The notes under the pieces were generated by a model. The model worked only from the letters and a program-made list of their open reading frames with translations, was not told where the DNA came from and did no database searches. The translations under genes and the position numbers were made by a program. A DNA stretch of 64,000 nucleotides, taken from Clostridium thermarum (GTDB lineage: Bacteria; Bacillota; Clostridia; Clostridiales; Clostridiaceae). Location: NCBI RefSeq assembly GCF_006351925.1, contig NZ_CP040924.1:490501-554500 (forward strand). Reading direction: 5' to 3'. Of this stretch, positions 34,452 through 42,680 are shown piece after piece. Numbering within the stretch: the first letter of the stretch is position 1; each line of letters starts with the position of its first letter.

Positions 34452-35489
34452 ATGGGTAAATTATTGGTTTTGGAACAACCTAAAAAAGTTGGCTATGAGG
34501 AATATGAAGAGAGAGAATTGTTAGCAAATGAGGTGAGAATTCAAACCCTCTATACCGGCATAAGTGCAGGAACGGAATTAACCTCATACAGAGGCACAAG
34601 CCCCTTCTTCAACAAGAAGTGGGATGCAACAAACCGAATTTTTGAAAAGGAAACGGAGACATCTTGGACCTATCCTCTAAAGCAGTGGGGATATGAAGAA
34701 GTGGGTAAGGTTGTGGAGATAGGCAAGGACGTTCAAGAGGTTGAAGTAGGAGACATCATCTTTGGAACTTGGGGACATAAGAGCAACCACATTGCAGAAG
34801 AAAGCTTCGCCAAGGACCGTAAGCTGCACAAGGACCTTGACCCTATTTGCGGCATATTCTCCCACATCGGAGCCATAGGAATAAATGCCATTTTGGACGC
34901 CAATATTCATGTAGGAGAAACTGTAGCTGTGTTTGGACAGGGAGTACCTGGACAGATAGTTACTCAATTGGCTAAGCTCAACGGGGCCAGGGTAATAGCT
35001 GTAGACTTAGACGATACCCGTCTAGCCTTTGCCAAGAAGTTTGGAGCCGATATCATACTTAATTCCGGCAAGTGCGATGCAGCAAAAGAAATAAAAGAAA
35101 TTACCAAAGGTCTTGGGGCAGATGTAGCCATAGAGATATCCGGTGCGCCAAGAGCTCTTCATGAGGCCATAAGATGTGCTGCTTATTCAGGAAGAGTTGT
35201 TTCTTCAGGCTTTATACAAGGTGAACCTAAGGGACTGTACTTAGGAGAGGAGTTCCATCATAACCGCATTAACTTGGTTTGCTCGCAAATATCAGGAGTA
35301 GATCCATCCCTCAGCTACAGATGGAACAGATTAAGATTAAATCATACTGTAATGGACCTTCAGAAGGAAGGAAAGCTTGATCTTAAGGGGCTTATAACTC
35401 ATACTATTCCTTTTGATGAAGCAGCTAAGGCCTATGAGCTTTTAGACAATGCCACAGAACAAGTACTTCAAATGGTCTTAGCGCTATAG
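34452..35489 (+). CDS. Zinc-type alcohol dehydrogenase-like (MDR) oxidoreductase
   Basis: A 345-residue MDR protein from the ATG at 34452 (GAGGAGA upstream; the in-frame GTG at 34446 is too close). The N-terminal GroES-like domain has YTGISAGTELTSYRG and GYEEVGKVVEIGKDV, but the usual catalytic Cys-His-Glu zinc triad is not obvious. The Rossmann domain reads VAVFGQGVPGQIVTQLAKLN, GARVIAVDLDDTRLAFAKKF, GADVAIEISGAPRALHEAIR. Family members oxidise polyols, sugars and bacteriochlorophyllide. Together with the adjacent TIM-barrel isomerase and the distant Gfo/Idh protein it may modify a sugar hydroxyl of the imported glycoside; the substrate is not readable. Confidence 0.8.
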   Translation: MGKLLVLEQPKKVGYEEYEERELLANEVRIQTLYTGISAGTELTSYRGTSPFFNKKWDATNRIFEKETETSWTYPLKQWGYEEVGKVVEIGKDVQEVEVGDIIFGTWGHKSNHIAEESFAKDRKLHKDLDPICGIFSHIGAIGINAILDANIHVGETVAVFGQGVPGQIVTQLAKLNGARVIAVDLDDTRLAFAKKFGADIILNSGKCDAAKEIKEITKGLGADVAIEISGAPRALHEAIRCAAYSGRVVSSGFIQGEPKGLYLGEEFHHNRINLVCSQISGVDPSLSYRWNRLRLNHTVMDLQKEGKLDLKGLITHTIPFDEAAKAYELLDNATEQVLQMVLAL

Positions 35490-35510
35490 TAGAAGGGGAG
35501 GATGATTTTT

Positions 35511-36302
35511 ATGAGATTTGCAATACAAGATAATTTATTGGGAACCAAAACTTTTAAGGAAAGCTTTGCCCTTGCAAAGGAAATTGGCTTTGATGCTGTG
35601 GAACTGAATTTCTTTCAAAGGAATTTAACTGAAGGAGATGCTTTAGAAATTGCTGAAGCATCAGAAAAGACTGGCATAGGTATCGCTGCAGTTTGTGGCG
35701 GATATATAAACTGGATTGCTGATTTTGATGAAGAAAAGCGTAATATTGCCGTCGAAGGAGTAAAAAAGTCCTTGGAGAATATTGCTAAAATGGGCGGAGA
35801 GGGTCTTGTGGCTCCTGCTGCCTATGGCATGTATGCAAGAAGATTTCCTGCAAAGAGGCCATTAGTTGAAGATAGAAGAATACTTTTAGATTCACTTAGG
35901 AGAATAGCTGAAACTGCAGAAAAGCATAATGTATTGTTTTATTTGGAACCTCTTAACAGATACGAAGACCATATGATTAATATGATAAGTGAAGGAGCAT
36001 TATATATTGATGGTACCGGTAGCAAAAAAGTCAAACTGTTAGGTGATATATTCCACATGAATATAGAAGAAGATGACGTGGCAAAGACCATTGAGCAGCA
36101 TCACAAATATATTGGCTATTACCATCTGGCTGATAGTAACAGAAAACTTCCGGGCTTTGCTCACACTGACTTTAAGTCCTTCTTTAAGGTGCTTAAGGAA
36201 TTAAATTATAATGGCACACTTTCTATAGAATGCCACTTAAGAGGAGAGACGATAGAAGGAATAAGAAAGAGTTTAGCCTTTCTTCATGACCATGTAAAGT
36301 AG
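35511..36302 (+). CDS. Sugar phosphate isomerase/epimerase (AP-endonuclease-2-like TIM barrel)
   Basis: A 263-residue protein from the ATG at 35511 (GGGGAGG 9 bp upstream). TIM-barrel metal-binding pattern: IGFDAVELNF near the start, FYLEPLNRYEDHMIN with Glu and following residues, LLGDIFHMNIEEDD with Asp-His, YYHLADSNRKLPGFAHTDFK, and LSIECHLRG with the last Glu. These are the metal ligands of hydroxypyruvate-isomerase, tagatose-3-epimerase and related proteins. It isomerises a keto sugar, or handles hydroxypyruvate/tartronate semialdehyde-like C3 compounds. Its place next to glycerate kinase would fit either. It lies 22 bp after the MDR gene. Confidence 0.85.
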   Translation: MRFAIQDNLLGTKTFKESFALAKEIGFDAVELNFFQRNLTEGDALEIAEASEKTGIGIAAVCGGYINWIADFDEEKRNIAVEGVKKSLENIAKMGGEGLVAPAAYGMYARRFPAKRPLVEDRRILLDSLRRIAETAEKHNVLFYLEPLNRYEDHMINMISEGALYIDGTGSKKVKLLGDIFHMNIEEDDVAKTIEQHHKYIGYYHLADSNRKLPGFAHTDFKSFFKVLKELNYNGTLSIECHLRGETIEGIRKSLAFLHDHVK

Positions 36303-36337
36303 AATATCTATAATAAAAGAGTAAGGCGTGAGTATTT

Positions 36338-37480
36338 ATGAAAATTGTTATAGCTCCGGATTCCTTTAAGGGAAGCTTGTCTGCCAAAGAAGTGGCTGAG
36401 GCCCTGGAAATAGGAATCAAAAAAGTATATGAGAATGCAAAAATTGTTAAGGTACCAATGGCCGATGGCGGAGAAGGAACGGTGGAGTCACTGGTGGACG
36501 CCACCGGAGGAAGGATAATAAAGGCTAAGGTTAGGGACCCTCTCTTTAGAGAGATTGAAGCCTTCTACGGAATCTTGGGAGATAACACTACCGCTATTAT
36601 CGAAATGGCTGCTGCTTCCGGTCTTCCCCTTTTATCAAAAGAGGAGAGAAATCCCCTGGTAACCACCACTTTTGGTACCGGAGAACTTATAAGTGATGCC
36701 TTGGATAAGGGCTGCAGGACTATTATCCTGGGCCTAGGCGGCAGTGCTACCAATGATGGCGGAATGAGTATGGCCAAGGCTCTTGGAGCAAAGTTTTTTA
36801 ATGCCGAGGGCCAAGAAATAGGCTTAGGCGGAGAAAGTTTGGGACAGTTGACTACAATAGATCTATCAGGAATAGACAAAAGAGTTAAAGAAGTAAACTT
36901 TATAGCTGCCTGTGATGTAGATAATCCCCTTTGCGGAGAAAGGGGAGCATCCAGAGTTTTCGGTCCTCAAAAGGGCGCAGATGAAGAAGCGGTAGAAATT
37001 TTAGACAGAAACCTGCTGAACTATGGGAAGGTCCTGGTGCAGACTACCGGCAAGAGCATTCTGGATTACCCCGGTGCAGGTGCTGCCGGAGGACTGGGAG
37101 CAGGGGTCTTAGCTTTCCTAAATGCTGAGCTAAAGCGAGGAATCGACATAGTAGTGGAAGTTACCGGTCTGGAGAAGGAAATGAAGGATGCTGACCTAGT
37201 TCTAACCGGCGAAGGCATGATGGACTATCAAACCGCCTTCGGCAAAACACCCTATGGTGTAGCAAAGTTTGCAAAGAGTTATAACTTACCGGTTATAGCT
37301 GTAGCAGGGGGACTTGGGAAGGATGCCCATACTCTTTATGAGAAAGGCTTTGACAGTATCTTTTCTTTAGTAGATAAGCCTATGACCTTGGAGGAGGCTA
37401 TGGCCAATAGCAAGACTTTACTAGAAGACGCAGCAGAGAGAATAATGAGGACATTAAGGATAACACTAATGAAGAGATAA
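36338..37480 (+). CDS. glxK: Glycerate kinase, GlxK/GarK family
   Basis: A 380-residue kinase, typical length for class II glycerate kinase. Motifs: VIAPDSFKGSLSAKEVAEAL at the start, VPMADGGEGTVESLVDATGG, the nucleotide/substrate site LGLGGSATNDGGMSMAKALG, ERGASRVFGPQKGADEEAVE and GAGAAGGLGAGVLAFLNAEL. It phosphorylates D-glycerate, in the best studied members to 2-phosphoglycerate, which feeds lower glycolysis. Its presence in the operon is the key clue that glycerate is released from the imported solute by the GH63, GH38 and GH13_18 enzymes. Starts 36 bp after the isomerase with a weak AGTAAGGCG site. Confidence 0.92.
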   Translation: MKIVIAPDSFKGSLSAKEVAEALEIGIKKVYENAKIVKVPMADGGEGTVESLVDATGGRIIKAKVRDPLFREIEAFYGILGDNTTAIIEMAAASGLPLLSKEERNPLVTTTFGTGELISDALDKGCRTIILGLGGSATNDGGMSMAKALGAKFFNAEGQEIGLGGESLGQLTTIDLSGIDKRVKEVNFIAACDVDNPLCGERGASRVFGPQKGADEEAVEILDRNLLNYGKVLVQTTGKSILDYPGAGAAGGLGAGVLAFLNAELKRGIDIVVEVTGLEKEMKDADLVLTGEGMMDYQTAFGKTPYGVAKFAKSYNLPVIAVAGGLGKDAHTLYEKGFDSIFSLVDKPMTLEEAMANSKTLLEDAAERIMRTLRITLMKR

Positions 37481-37513
37481 AAATAAGCTACCCTTAAGAC
37501 TGGAGGCACAAGT

Positions 37514-38845
37514 ATGAATATTGCATTATGTCATTTTAGAATTGGAGAAACAGATGGAGTTTCTCTTGAAATGGAAAAGTGGAAGGTTGAATTAGAAAAA
37601 CAAGGCCATAAGGTTATATATATAGGCGGAAATGCTTATGAAGACACAGAAGTGATAGAGGAACTTTACTACAAGAATGCTCTCAATGACAAAATAGTAG
37701 CCAATTCTTACCTGAAGCTCACTGATTATATTGAAGATGGATTAAAAGAAGAGATAAATAAGGCTGCAAAGGTCATTGAGGAGAAGATTGCTGAAGTAAT
37801 CAGAAGACGAAATATAGAGGTAATTGTACCCAATAATATCTGGTCTTTGGGTTGGGGACTTCCTGCTGCCATAGGAATCTACAATGCTGTAAAGAGCACA
37901 GGTATAAGAGCTGTGGTTCATAACCATGACTTCTACTGGGAAAGAGAAAAATACAGCAAGCCAACCACAGACTACGTAAAGGAACTATTAGAGACATATT
38001 TCCCTCCAAAGGGCGATAACATCAAGAATGCGGTAATAAACAGCATTGCCCAGGGCGAATTAAAGGAAAGAAAAGGCGTAGATTCCACTATAGTACCCAA
38101 TGTCTTTGACTTTTCAGCAGACCTATGGGAAATCGATGACTACAATAAGGACTTCAGAGAAGTAATAGGCGTTAAGGAAGAGGATATACTGATTCTACAG
38201 GCTACAAGAGTTACAGAAAGAAAGGCCATTGAATTAGCACTGGATACCATAGGAAAGCTTATGGAAGAAGAAAATATGAGTGCACTAAGAGAAGGCTCTC
38301 TATATGACGGCAAGAAATTTACCGGAGATATAGTTTTTGTGATGGCAGGCCTTATTGAATGTGAAGAAAAGTACTTAAATGCTCTAAAGAAAAAGGCTGA
38401 AGCCTATAATATAAAACTAAAACTTGTAAACAGTGTAATAGACTCTTACAGATACACCAAAGACGGAGTAAAAATGTACTCACTTTGGGATGCCTATGTT
38501 CATGCTGATTTCGTGACCTATCCTTCCATCTTAGAGGGCTTCGGCAATCAGTTTCTGGAAGGACTTTTCGCTAAAAAACCAATGTTGGTTTACGAATATC
38601 CAGTATATGCCAAGGATCTCAGAAAGATTGGCTTTAATATAGTGTCTTTAGGTGAAACTCACCAGGTGGACGAAGAAGGTCTGGTTAAGGTAGATGAGGC
38701 TATAATAAACAGGGCTGCCAAGGAAGTTATAACTTACTTAAAGGACGGCGAATACAGAAAAGTTAAAGTTGAAGATAATTTTGAAAAGGGCAAAAAGTAT
38801 TTCTCCTATGAAGCCTTAGGGGAGATATTGAAGAGCCTGTTTTAG
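37514..38845 (+). CDS. GT4-fold glycosyltransferase, possible glycoside phosphorylase
   Basis: A 443-residue GT-B protein, last gene of the operon. The N-terminal domain reads MNIALCHFRIGETDGVSLEM (donor/acceptor loop), and VVHNHDFYWERE near residue 136 resembles acceptor-site segments. The C-terminal domain has ILQATRVTERKAIELALDTI and the retaining GT4 EX7E motif EGFGNQFLE. Classical role: transfer of a sugar from a nucleotide sugar. In this operon all other genes are catabolic; no sugar-3-phosphoglycerate synthase or phosphatase is present. It could work in reverse with phosphate, as GT4 trehalose phosphorylases do, to cleave the outer mannose of mannosylglucosylglycerate. This is a hypothesis. 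A 34-bp gap with GGAGGCACAAGT precedes it. Confidence 0.8.
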   Translation: MNIALCHFRIGETDGVSLEMEKWKVELEKQGHKVIYIGGNAYEDTEVIEELYYKNALNDKIVANSYLKLTDYIEDGLKEEINKAAKVIEEKIAEVIRRRNIEVIVPNNIWSLGWGLPAAIGIYNAVKSTGIRAVVHNHDFYWEREKYSKPTTDYVKELLETYFPPKGDNIKNAVINSIAQGELKERKGVDSTIVPNVFDFSADLWEIDDYNKDFREVIGVKEEDILILQATRVTERKAIELALDTIGKLMEEENMSALREGSLYDGKKFTGDIVFVMAGLIECEEKYLNALKKKAEAYNIKLKLVNSVIDSYRYTKDGVKMYSLWDAYVHADFVTYPSILEGFGNQFLEGLFAKKPMLVYEYPVYAKDLRKIGFNIVSLGETHQVDEEGLVKVDEAIINRAAKEVITYLKDGEYRKVKVEDNFEKGKKYFSYEALGEILKSLF

Positions 38846-38859
38846 GGACTGGGACAGTT

Positions 38860-38916
38860 GGGACAGAGGGACGTTGTTTGTGGCACGTGGAGCCAAGAAC
38901 AACGTCCCTCTGTCTC
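38860..38916. repeat. Dispersed palindromic repeat, copy R6 (full palindrome)
   Basis: GGGACAGAGGGACGTTGTT pairs with AACAACGTCCCTCTGTCTC around a 19-nt loop, 14 bp after the GT4 stop. It probably also ends the long operon as a terminator. Confidence 0.88.
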
Positions 38917-38974
38917 TTAATTGATATAAGTGGTAGAATTATAGTATAAGCTTAGGCAAAAGGAGAGGTGAAAT

Positions 38975-39933
38975 GTGCATAAGGCGTACATACTTCTAAA
39001 TTACAATTTAGACCCGGTACCTAGGTATCTTTTATTGCGTGATGTGTTGAAGCTAGATAGTGTGAGTGAAGACCTGGTAGCCGCAAAGAAAATGGTCTTA
39101 CAAACAAAAGGGGTTAATGACATCATACAACTTCAATGGGAAAATGGATCCTGGGGACAGTTTCATAGTATGAGTCAGTTTTCTCAGTCACCAATTACCA
39201 CAGAACAAGCTATGAGAAGATTTCTAATACTAGGATTGGACAAGCGTGATGAAGCAATTCAAAAGGTTCTGACCTATATGGAGAAGTATTTGCTTAGAGA
39301 ATTGGAATTAAGAGATTCTAGGGAAAAAAATCACGACTTCGATATGTTGACTAGATTATTTGTGGCCACATGGATATTGAGATTTGATGCAGCCATTCTA
39401 AAGGGTGGGCTAAAATTATTAGTCATGCATTTTCATGAGATGAATATAACCATAATAATTATAAAGAAGCCTATTATGAGGTTAATAAATCACCAAAAGA
39501 TAAATGCATGTGGGGCTTTGAGAACTTTTATCTGGTGTCTATACTGTCAGGAATGTTGCCAAGGGATGTTGAAGCTAAGTTTCTGGAGTACATAATCAAC
39601 TCCCCAAAAGGTATATATTACATATACGACGGATGTCTGAGAGAGGAGCCTGGTACCTTCTGCTCAAAAGTTGCTAGTAGGTATATATATGCTCATGAAA
39701 TACTAAGCGGCTATAGCTGTGTAAAATCGAAGCTTCAATATTTTGTTGAGTGGATAAATAGCAATATATCAGAAGATGGTCTTTGGGATATGGGGGCATC
39801 TGTCAAAGATAAGATGTATTTACCTTTATCCAACTCATGGAGAAAACCGATAAACAGGAAGATTGACTGTACAGTTAGGATACTGAGAATATTAGATGAG
39901 ACAGAGGGACATTGTTTATGTCCGGTGTTATGA
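38975..39933 (+). pseudogene. Prenyltransferase/squalene-cyclase-like (alpha/alpha) protein, frameshifted
   Basis: The first frame (from GTG 38975, GGAGAGGTGAAAT upstream) reads LNYNLDPVPRYLLLRDVLKL and WENGSWGQFHSMSQFSQSPI for about 145 residues. Near 39405-39440 it loses frame: the other frame has GWAKIISHAFS, then a TGA, then EYNHNNYKEAYYEVNKSPKD, CMWGFENFYLVSILSGM and continues to WINSNISEDGLWDMG...YLPLSNSWRKPINRKID. The W-GSWG-type motifs (WENGSWGQ, EDGLWDMG) resemble the alpha/alpha repeats of squalene-cyclase/prenyltransferase folds. The last residues (ETEGHCLCPVL) come from repeat R7. Two or more lesions show that it is dead or the sequence has an error here. Confidence 0.65.
39898..39925 (+). 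repeat. Dispersed palindromic repeat, copy R7
   Basis: GAGACAGAGGGACATTGTTT then ATGTCCGG; lies inside the 3' end of the preceding pseudogene and encodes its last residues. Confidence 0.8.
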
Positions 39934-39955
39934 GATAAATAAGTAGGTGGGGGAA

Positions 39956-40153
39956 ATGAGATCATTAAGAATTTACTTCACAGATGGGACCGGAGCAGAA
40001 TTTAATGATAAGACTGTAGCTAATTATGATAGACTGGAAGAGTGGTTGACTATAGACTTAAATTCTCCTTTTAAGTTAGAGAAGATGGATGGAAAGATAA
40101 TAGTATTATACAAACATTCCCTTAAGTTTGTAGAAATCTTTAAACCAATGTAA
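39956..40153 (+). CDS. Small hypothetical protein
   Basis: A 65-residue protein from the ATG at 39956 (GGTGGGGG upstream). It reads MRSLRIYFTDGTGAEFNDKT, then EEWLTIDLNSPFKLEKMDGK and ends LKFVEIFKPM. It looks like a small beta-rich domain (about five strands) without signal or membrane segment. No family recognised. Repeat R8 starts 11 bp after its stop and repeat R7 lies 31 bp before its start, so it stands as a single gene between repeats. Confidence 0.55.
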   Translation: MRSLRIYFTDGTGAEFNDKTVANYDRLEEWLTIDLNSPFKLEKMDGKIIVLYKHSLKFVEIFKPM

Positions 40154-40163
40154 TTTTTTAAAA

Positions 40164-40199
40164 GAGACAGTCGGACGAAAACAATGTCCACTTGTCTCC
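40164..40199. repeat. Dispersed palindromic repeat, copy R8 (diverged)
   Basis: GAGACAGTCGGACGAAAACA with the right arm ATGTCCACTTGTCTCC; more diverged than other copies. Confidence 0.65.
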
Positions 40200-40221
40200 G
40201 GGAGAGGTATAGGTATACTAT

Positions 40222-40668
40222 ATGAATGGATTTTTTGCAGGAGAAAGTAATAATAGAATAAGGGTAATAGTAAAAAATATCTGCACAGTTGCTATGTTTC
40301 AGGTGTTACTCTATTTATTACAATATATATTTTTGCCTATTATTATTTTCCCGGCTCCGACAGACTCAACACTAAATGACTTTATATTGGTCACTACTAC
40401 CGGAATTATAAGCTTTGCAGGGATGTGGATGGCTGTTGACAAGCTAAGTTATTGGATTATTACTATTCCGGCATATTATTTACTGGTAAATCTATACTGT
40501 CCGGAAGGCCTATACGGAATTAACTATAAACATCCTATGTTTGCATATTTGGCATCTAGAGAAATCCCTTTCGTGACGGCAGCTGTACTCTTCATGCAAT
40601 TTTGCATATGGATTATTGTTAAGATAAGTAAGTACTTAATTAGAAGAAAAACAGTAAAAGTGACATAG
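40222..40668 (+). CDS. Hypothetical small integral membrane protein
   Basis: A 148-residue protein with four hydrophobic segments: about residues 21-41 (VAMFQVLLYLLQYIFLPII), 51-71 (ILVTTTGIISFAGMWMAV), 74-90 (YWIITIPAYYLLVNLYC) and 114-135 (FVTAAVLFMQFCIWIIVKI). The C-terminal tail is basic (KYLIRRKTVKVT). No family recognised. Starts after GGAGAGGTATAGG inside the flank of repeat R8 and ends before a strong terminator. Topology suggests both ends in the cytoplasm. Confidence 0.6.
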   Translation: MNGFFAGESNNRIRVIVKNICTVAMFQVLLYLLQYIFLPIIIFPAPTDSTLNDFILVTTTGIISFAGMWMAVDKLSYWIITIPAYYLLVNLYCPEGLYGINYKHPMFAYLASREIPFVTAAVLFMQFCIWIIVKISKYLIRRKTVKVT

Positions 40669-40684
40669 AGGCATAACAGGTAAC

Positions 40685-40724
40685 AAAAACCCAGCAGAAG
40701 CAAGGGCTCTTCTGCTGGGTTTTT
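40685..40724. terminator. Strong bidirectional terminator
   Basis: A perfect 16-bp stem (AAAAACCCAGCAGAAG / CTTCTGCTGGGTTTTT) with an 8-nt loop, after the small membrane protein gene. Confidence 0.95.
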
Positions 40725-40766
40725 AGTTGAATAACCAGTTTTAGTAAGTTCTTAAGGCAGTAGAAG

Positions 40767-40780
40767 TGGAAACGTTTTGT
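40767..40780. promoter_or_regulatory. LacI/cre-like site upstream of the diguanylate cyclase
   Basis: TGGAAACGTTTTGT, with core AAACGTTT as in the operators at 15684 and 23013. It lies about 70 bp before the start codon, close upstream of a TTTATAAT-like -10 (40801-40808). Could be a site for the LacI-family protein or CcpA. Confidence 0.4.
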
Positions 40781-40850
40781 TGCATAGATTTGGGAATTTG
40801 TTTATAATTGATATAACCACATTGGAAGAATTAAGGTGGAGGGAGGCACT

Positions 40851-42617
40851 ATGAGCAGGATGTTAAGACGTTTATTAAACTTATTCACTAAGAATATAAA
40901 AGGAGTCATGATATTGGCTTTTTTTCTAATCTTCACGATGATGGTGCTCATAGGAGTCTTTTCCTACATCGGCATGAATAGATTGAGCAGGGTAAATGAT
41001 ATGGCCAGTGATTCTTACAATGTACTCATGCTAATGAACTCCATAGATAAATCCGTTGAAGAAGTGGAGCAAGGTGTAAGGGACTATTTCTCAGGAAACG
41101 GTTGGAAGAGCTATGTGGATCCAAGCCAAGGAGCTAATGCTGGTTTCAATATGAATGATCAGCAGCTTAATGTAGCAATTAACTCAATTGGAACGTTGTC
41201 TTGGTCAATCCAAGTGATGCAAGGTTCTTTTACTCTCGATGAGAAAAAGCAGTACAAACTTACCTTTGATGCAAAGTCTACAAGGGACCGGCCTATACAA
41301 GTAATCATTGAGAACAGTATATACTATACAAAATATCATGTTGCCACCGTAGATCTAACTAAGGATATGAGGCAATACACCATAAGGTTCCAAATGCAAA
41401 AACCTACGGATCCGTTGGTTCATATTGTTTTTGGATTTGGGAAAGTATCTGAATTGCAGCTAGAGGAGAGACATAGCTTATGTATTGATAATGTATCGTT
41501 GGTGGAGGAGGAAACCGGTAAGGAGCTTCTTAATAACGGTGAGTTTATTTCCAAAAATGTTCAGTTGATGCTAGAAGCAAGGAAAAATGATATTGAACAA
41601 GCCGTTAAGTCTATCTACGATAATATAGGGGAGCGTCCTCAGCAAAAAGAGTTGGTAAATCAACTGAGTGAAACTCTCCAGCAGTGGGTTGGGGAATATA
41701 AGCAAATGATTCAGACATTGAATGTGACTTTAGCAACCAGCGATAATCTGAATGCAGATACAGACCTGCAATCATACGATTCTGTAACCAGGGCAACAAA
41801 ATTGGAAATAACTCAATTGATGTATCAGATTAATGAACTTGAAAAACAGCATTTGTACACTAAACAAGAGGAAGTAGTATCCACCAGAAGATTGCTGAGC
41901 ATAAGTTTAGTTATAGTTGTAGGTATCTCTATTTTCCTGTCATTATTCATCTATCGCTATTTCAATATAACCATCATCAGACCAATTAGGTGGACGTCTA
42001 ATTGGCTGAAGCATATGGCAGAGGATGATGAGTGCAGTATAAGAATACAAGATGACTTGAAAGAGAGTAAAGTTCATTTGGCCATCAGTGAAATACGCCA
42101 GCTTTATTATCATATGATAGATTATCACAAGTTGCTCTGTCATCAAGCTCAAATTGATGGTTTGACAGGACTAATGAATAGAAGAGCCTTTGATCAAGTG
42201 ATGTCAGAGTGGTTTGTCCAAGGTATCCCATTTTCCCTGATCTTGATTGACATAGATTACTTTAAAAAAATTAATGATACTTATGGTCATCTCACCGGTG
42301 ATGAAGTACTTAAACAATTAGCACAGCACTTACAGGAAATTACCAACGAAAGAATCAAAAGTTTCCGATACGGGGGAGAGGAATTTGCCATACTGATTCG
42401 TGAGGAAGATGTGGATGAAGCCTATGACATTGCTGAGCGCTTGCGACTTAAAGTTGCTGAAGTTCAAAACCCCACAGGTGAACATATAACAATCTCCATC
42501 GGTATATCCCGGTATCAAACAGACGATACTTCCACAATTCCAATAATTCAGCGTGCTGATGCTGCCTTGTATCAAGCTAAACTGAAAGGGAGAAACCAAA
42601 CAACTAATAGTGAATAA
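40851..42617 (+). CDS. Membrane diguanylate cyclase with an extracellular carbohydrate-binding module
   Basis: A 588-residue protein from the ATG at 40851 (GGAGGGAGG upstream). TM1 is residues 18-42 and TM2 about 346-370. The outside part has helices 45-85, a beta-sandwich about 98-222 with CBM4_9 features (LNVAINSIGTLSWSIQVMQG, KKQYKLTFDAKS, RPIQVIIENS, MRQYTIRFQM, LCIDNVSLVEE), then helices 235-340. Inside, a HAMP-like linker leads to GGDEF with IDGLTGLMNRRAF, IDIDYFKKINDTYGH and active-site RYGGEEF (508-512). The RxxD inhibitory site is not seen (NERI at that place). It should make c-di-GMP in response to extracellular glycan. Convergent with the GH31 gene. Confidence 0.88.
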   Translation: MSRMLRRLLNLFTKNIKGVMILAFFLIFTMMVLIGVFSYIGMNRLSRVNDMASDSYNVLMLMNSIDKSVEEVEQGVRDYFSGNGWKSYVDPSQGANAGFNMNDQQLNVAINSIGTLSWSIQVMQGSFTLDEKKQYKLTFDAKSTRDRPIQVIIENSIYYTKYHVATVDLTKDMRQYTIRFQMQKPTDPLVHIVFGFGKVSELQLEERHSLCIDNVSLVEEETGKELLNNGEFISKNVQLMLEARKNDIEQAVKSIYDNIGERPQQKELVNQLSETLQQWVGEYKQMIQTLNVTLATSDNLNADTDLQSYDSVTRATKLEITQLMYQINELEKQHLYTKQEEVVSTRRLLSISLVIVVGISIFLSLFIYRYFNITIIRPIRWTSNWLKHMAEDDECSIRIQDDLKESKVHLAISEIRQLYYHMIDYHKLLCHQAQIDGLTGLMNRRAFDQVMSEWFVQGIPFSLILIDIDYFKKINDTYGHLTGDEVLKQLAQHLQEITNERIKSFRYGGEEFAILIREEDVDEAYDIAERLRLKVAEVQNPTGEHITISIGISRYQTDDTSTIPIIQRADAALYQAKLKGRNQTTNSE

Positions 42618-42620
42618 AAA

Positions 42621-42680
42621 GAGACAGAGGGACGTTGATTTTGTCCCAATTGACGGGACAAAATCAACGCCCCCTAGTTT
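42621..42680. repeat. Dispersed palindromic repeat, copy R9 (full palindrome)
   Basis: Left arm GAGACAGAGGGACGTTGATT...GTCCC, loop AATTGAC, right arm GGGACAAAATCAACGCCCCC. Exactly fills the gap between the convergent cyclase and GH31 genes and probably terminates both. Confidence 0.9.
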
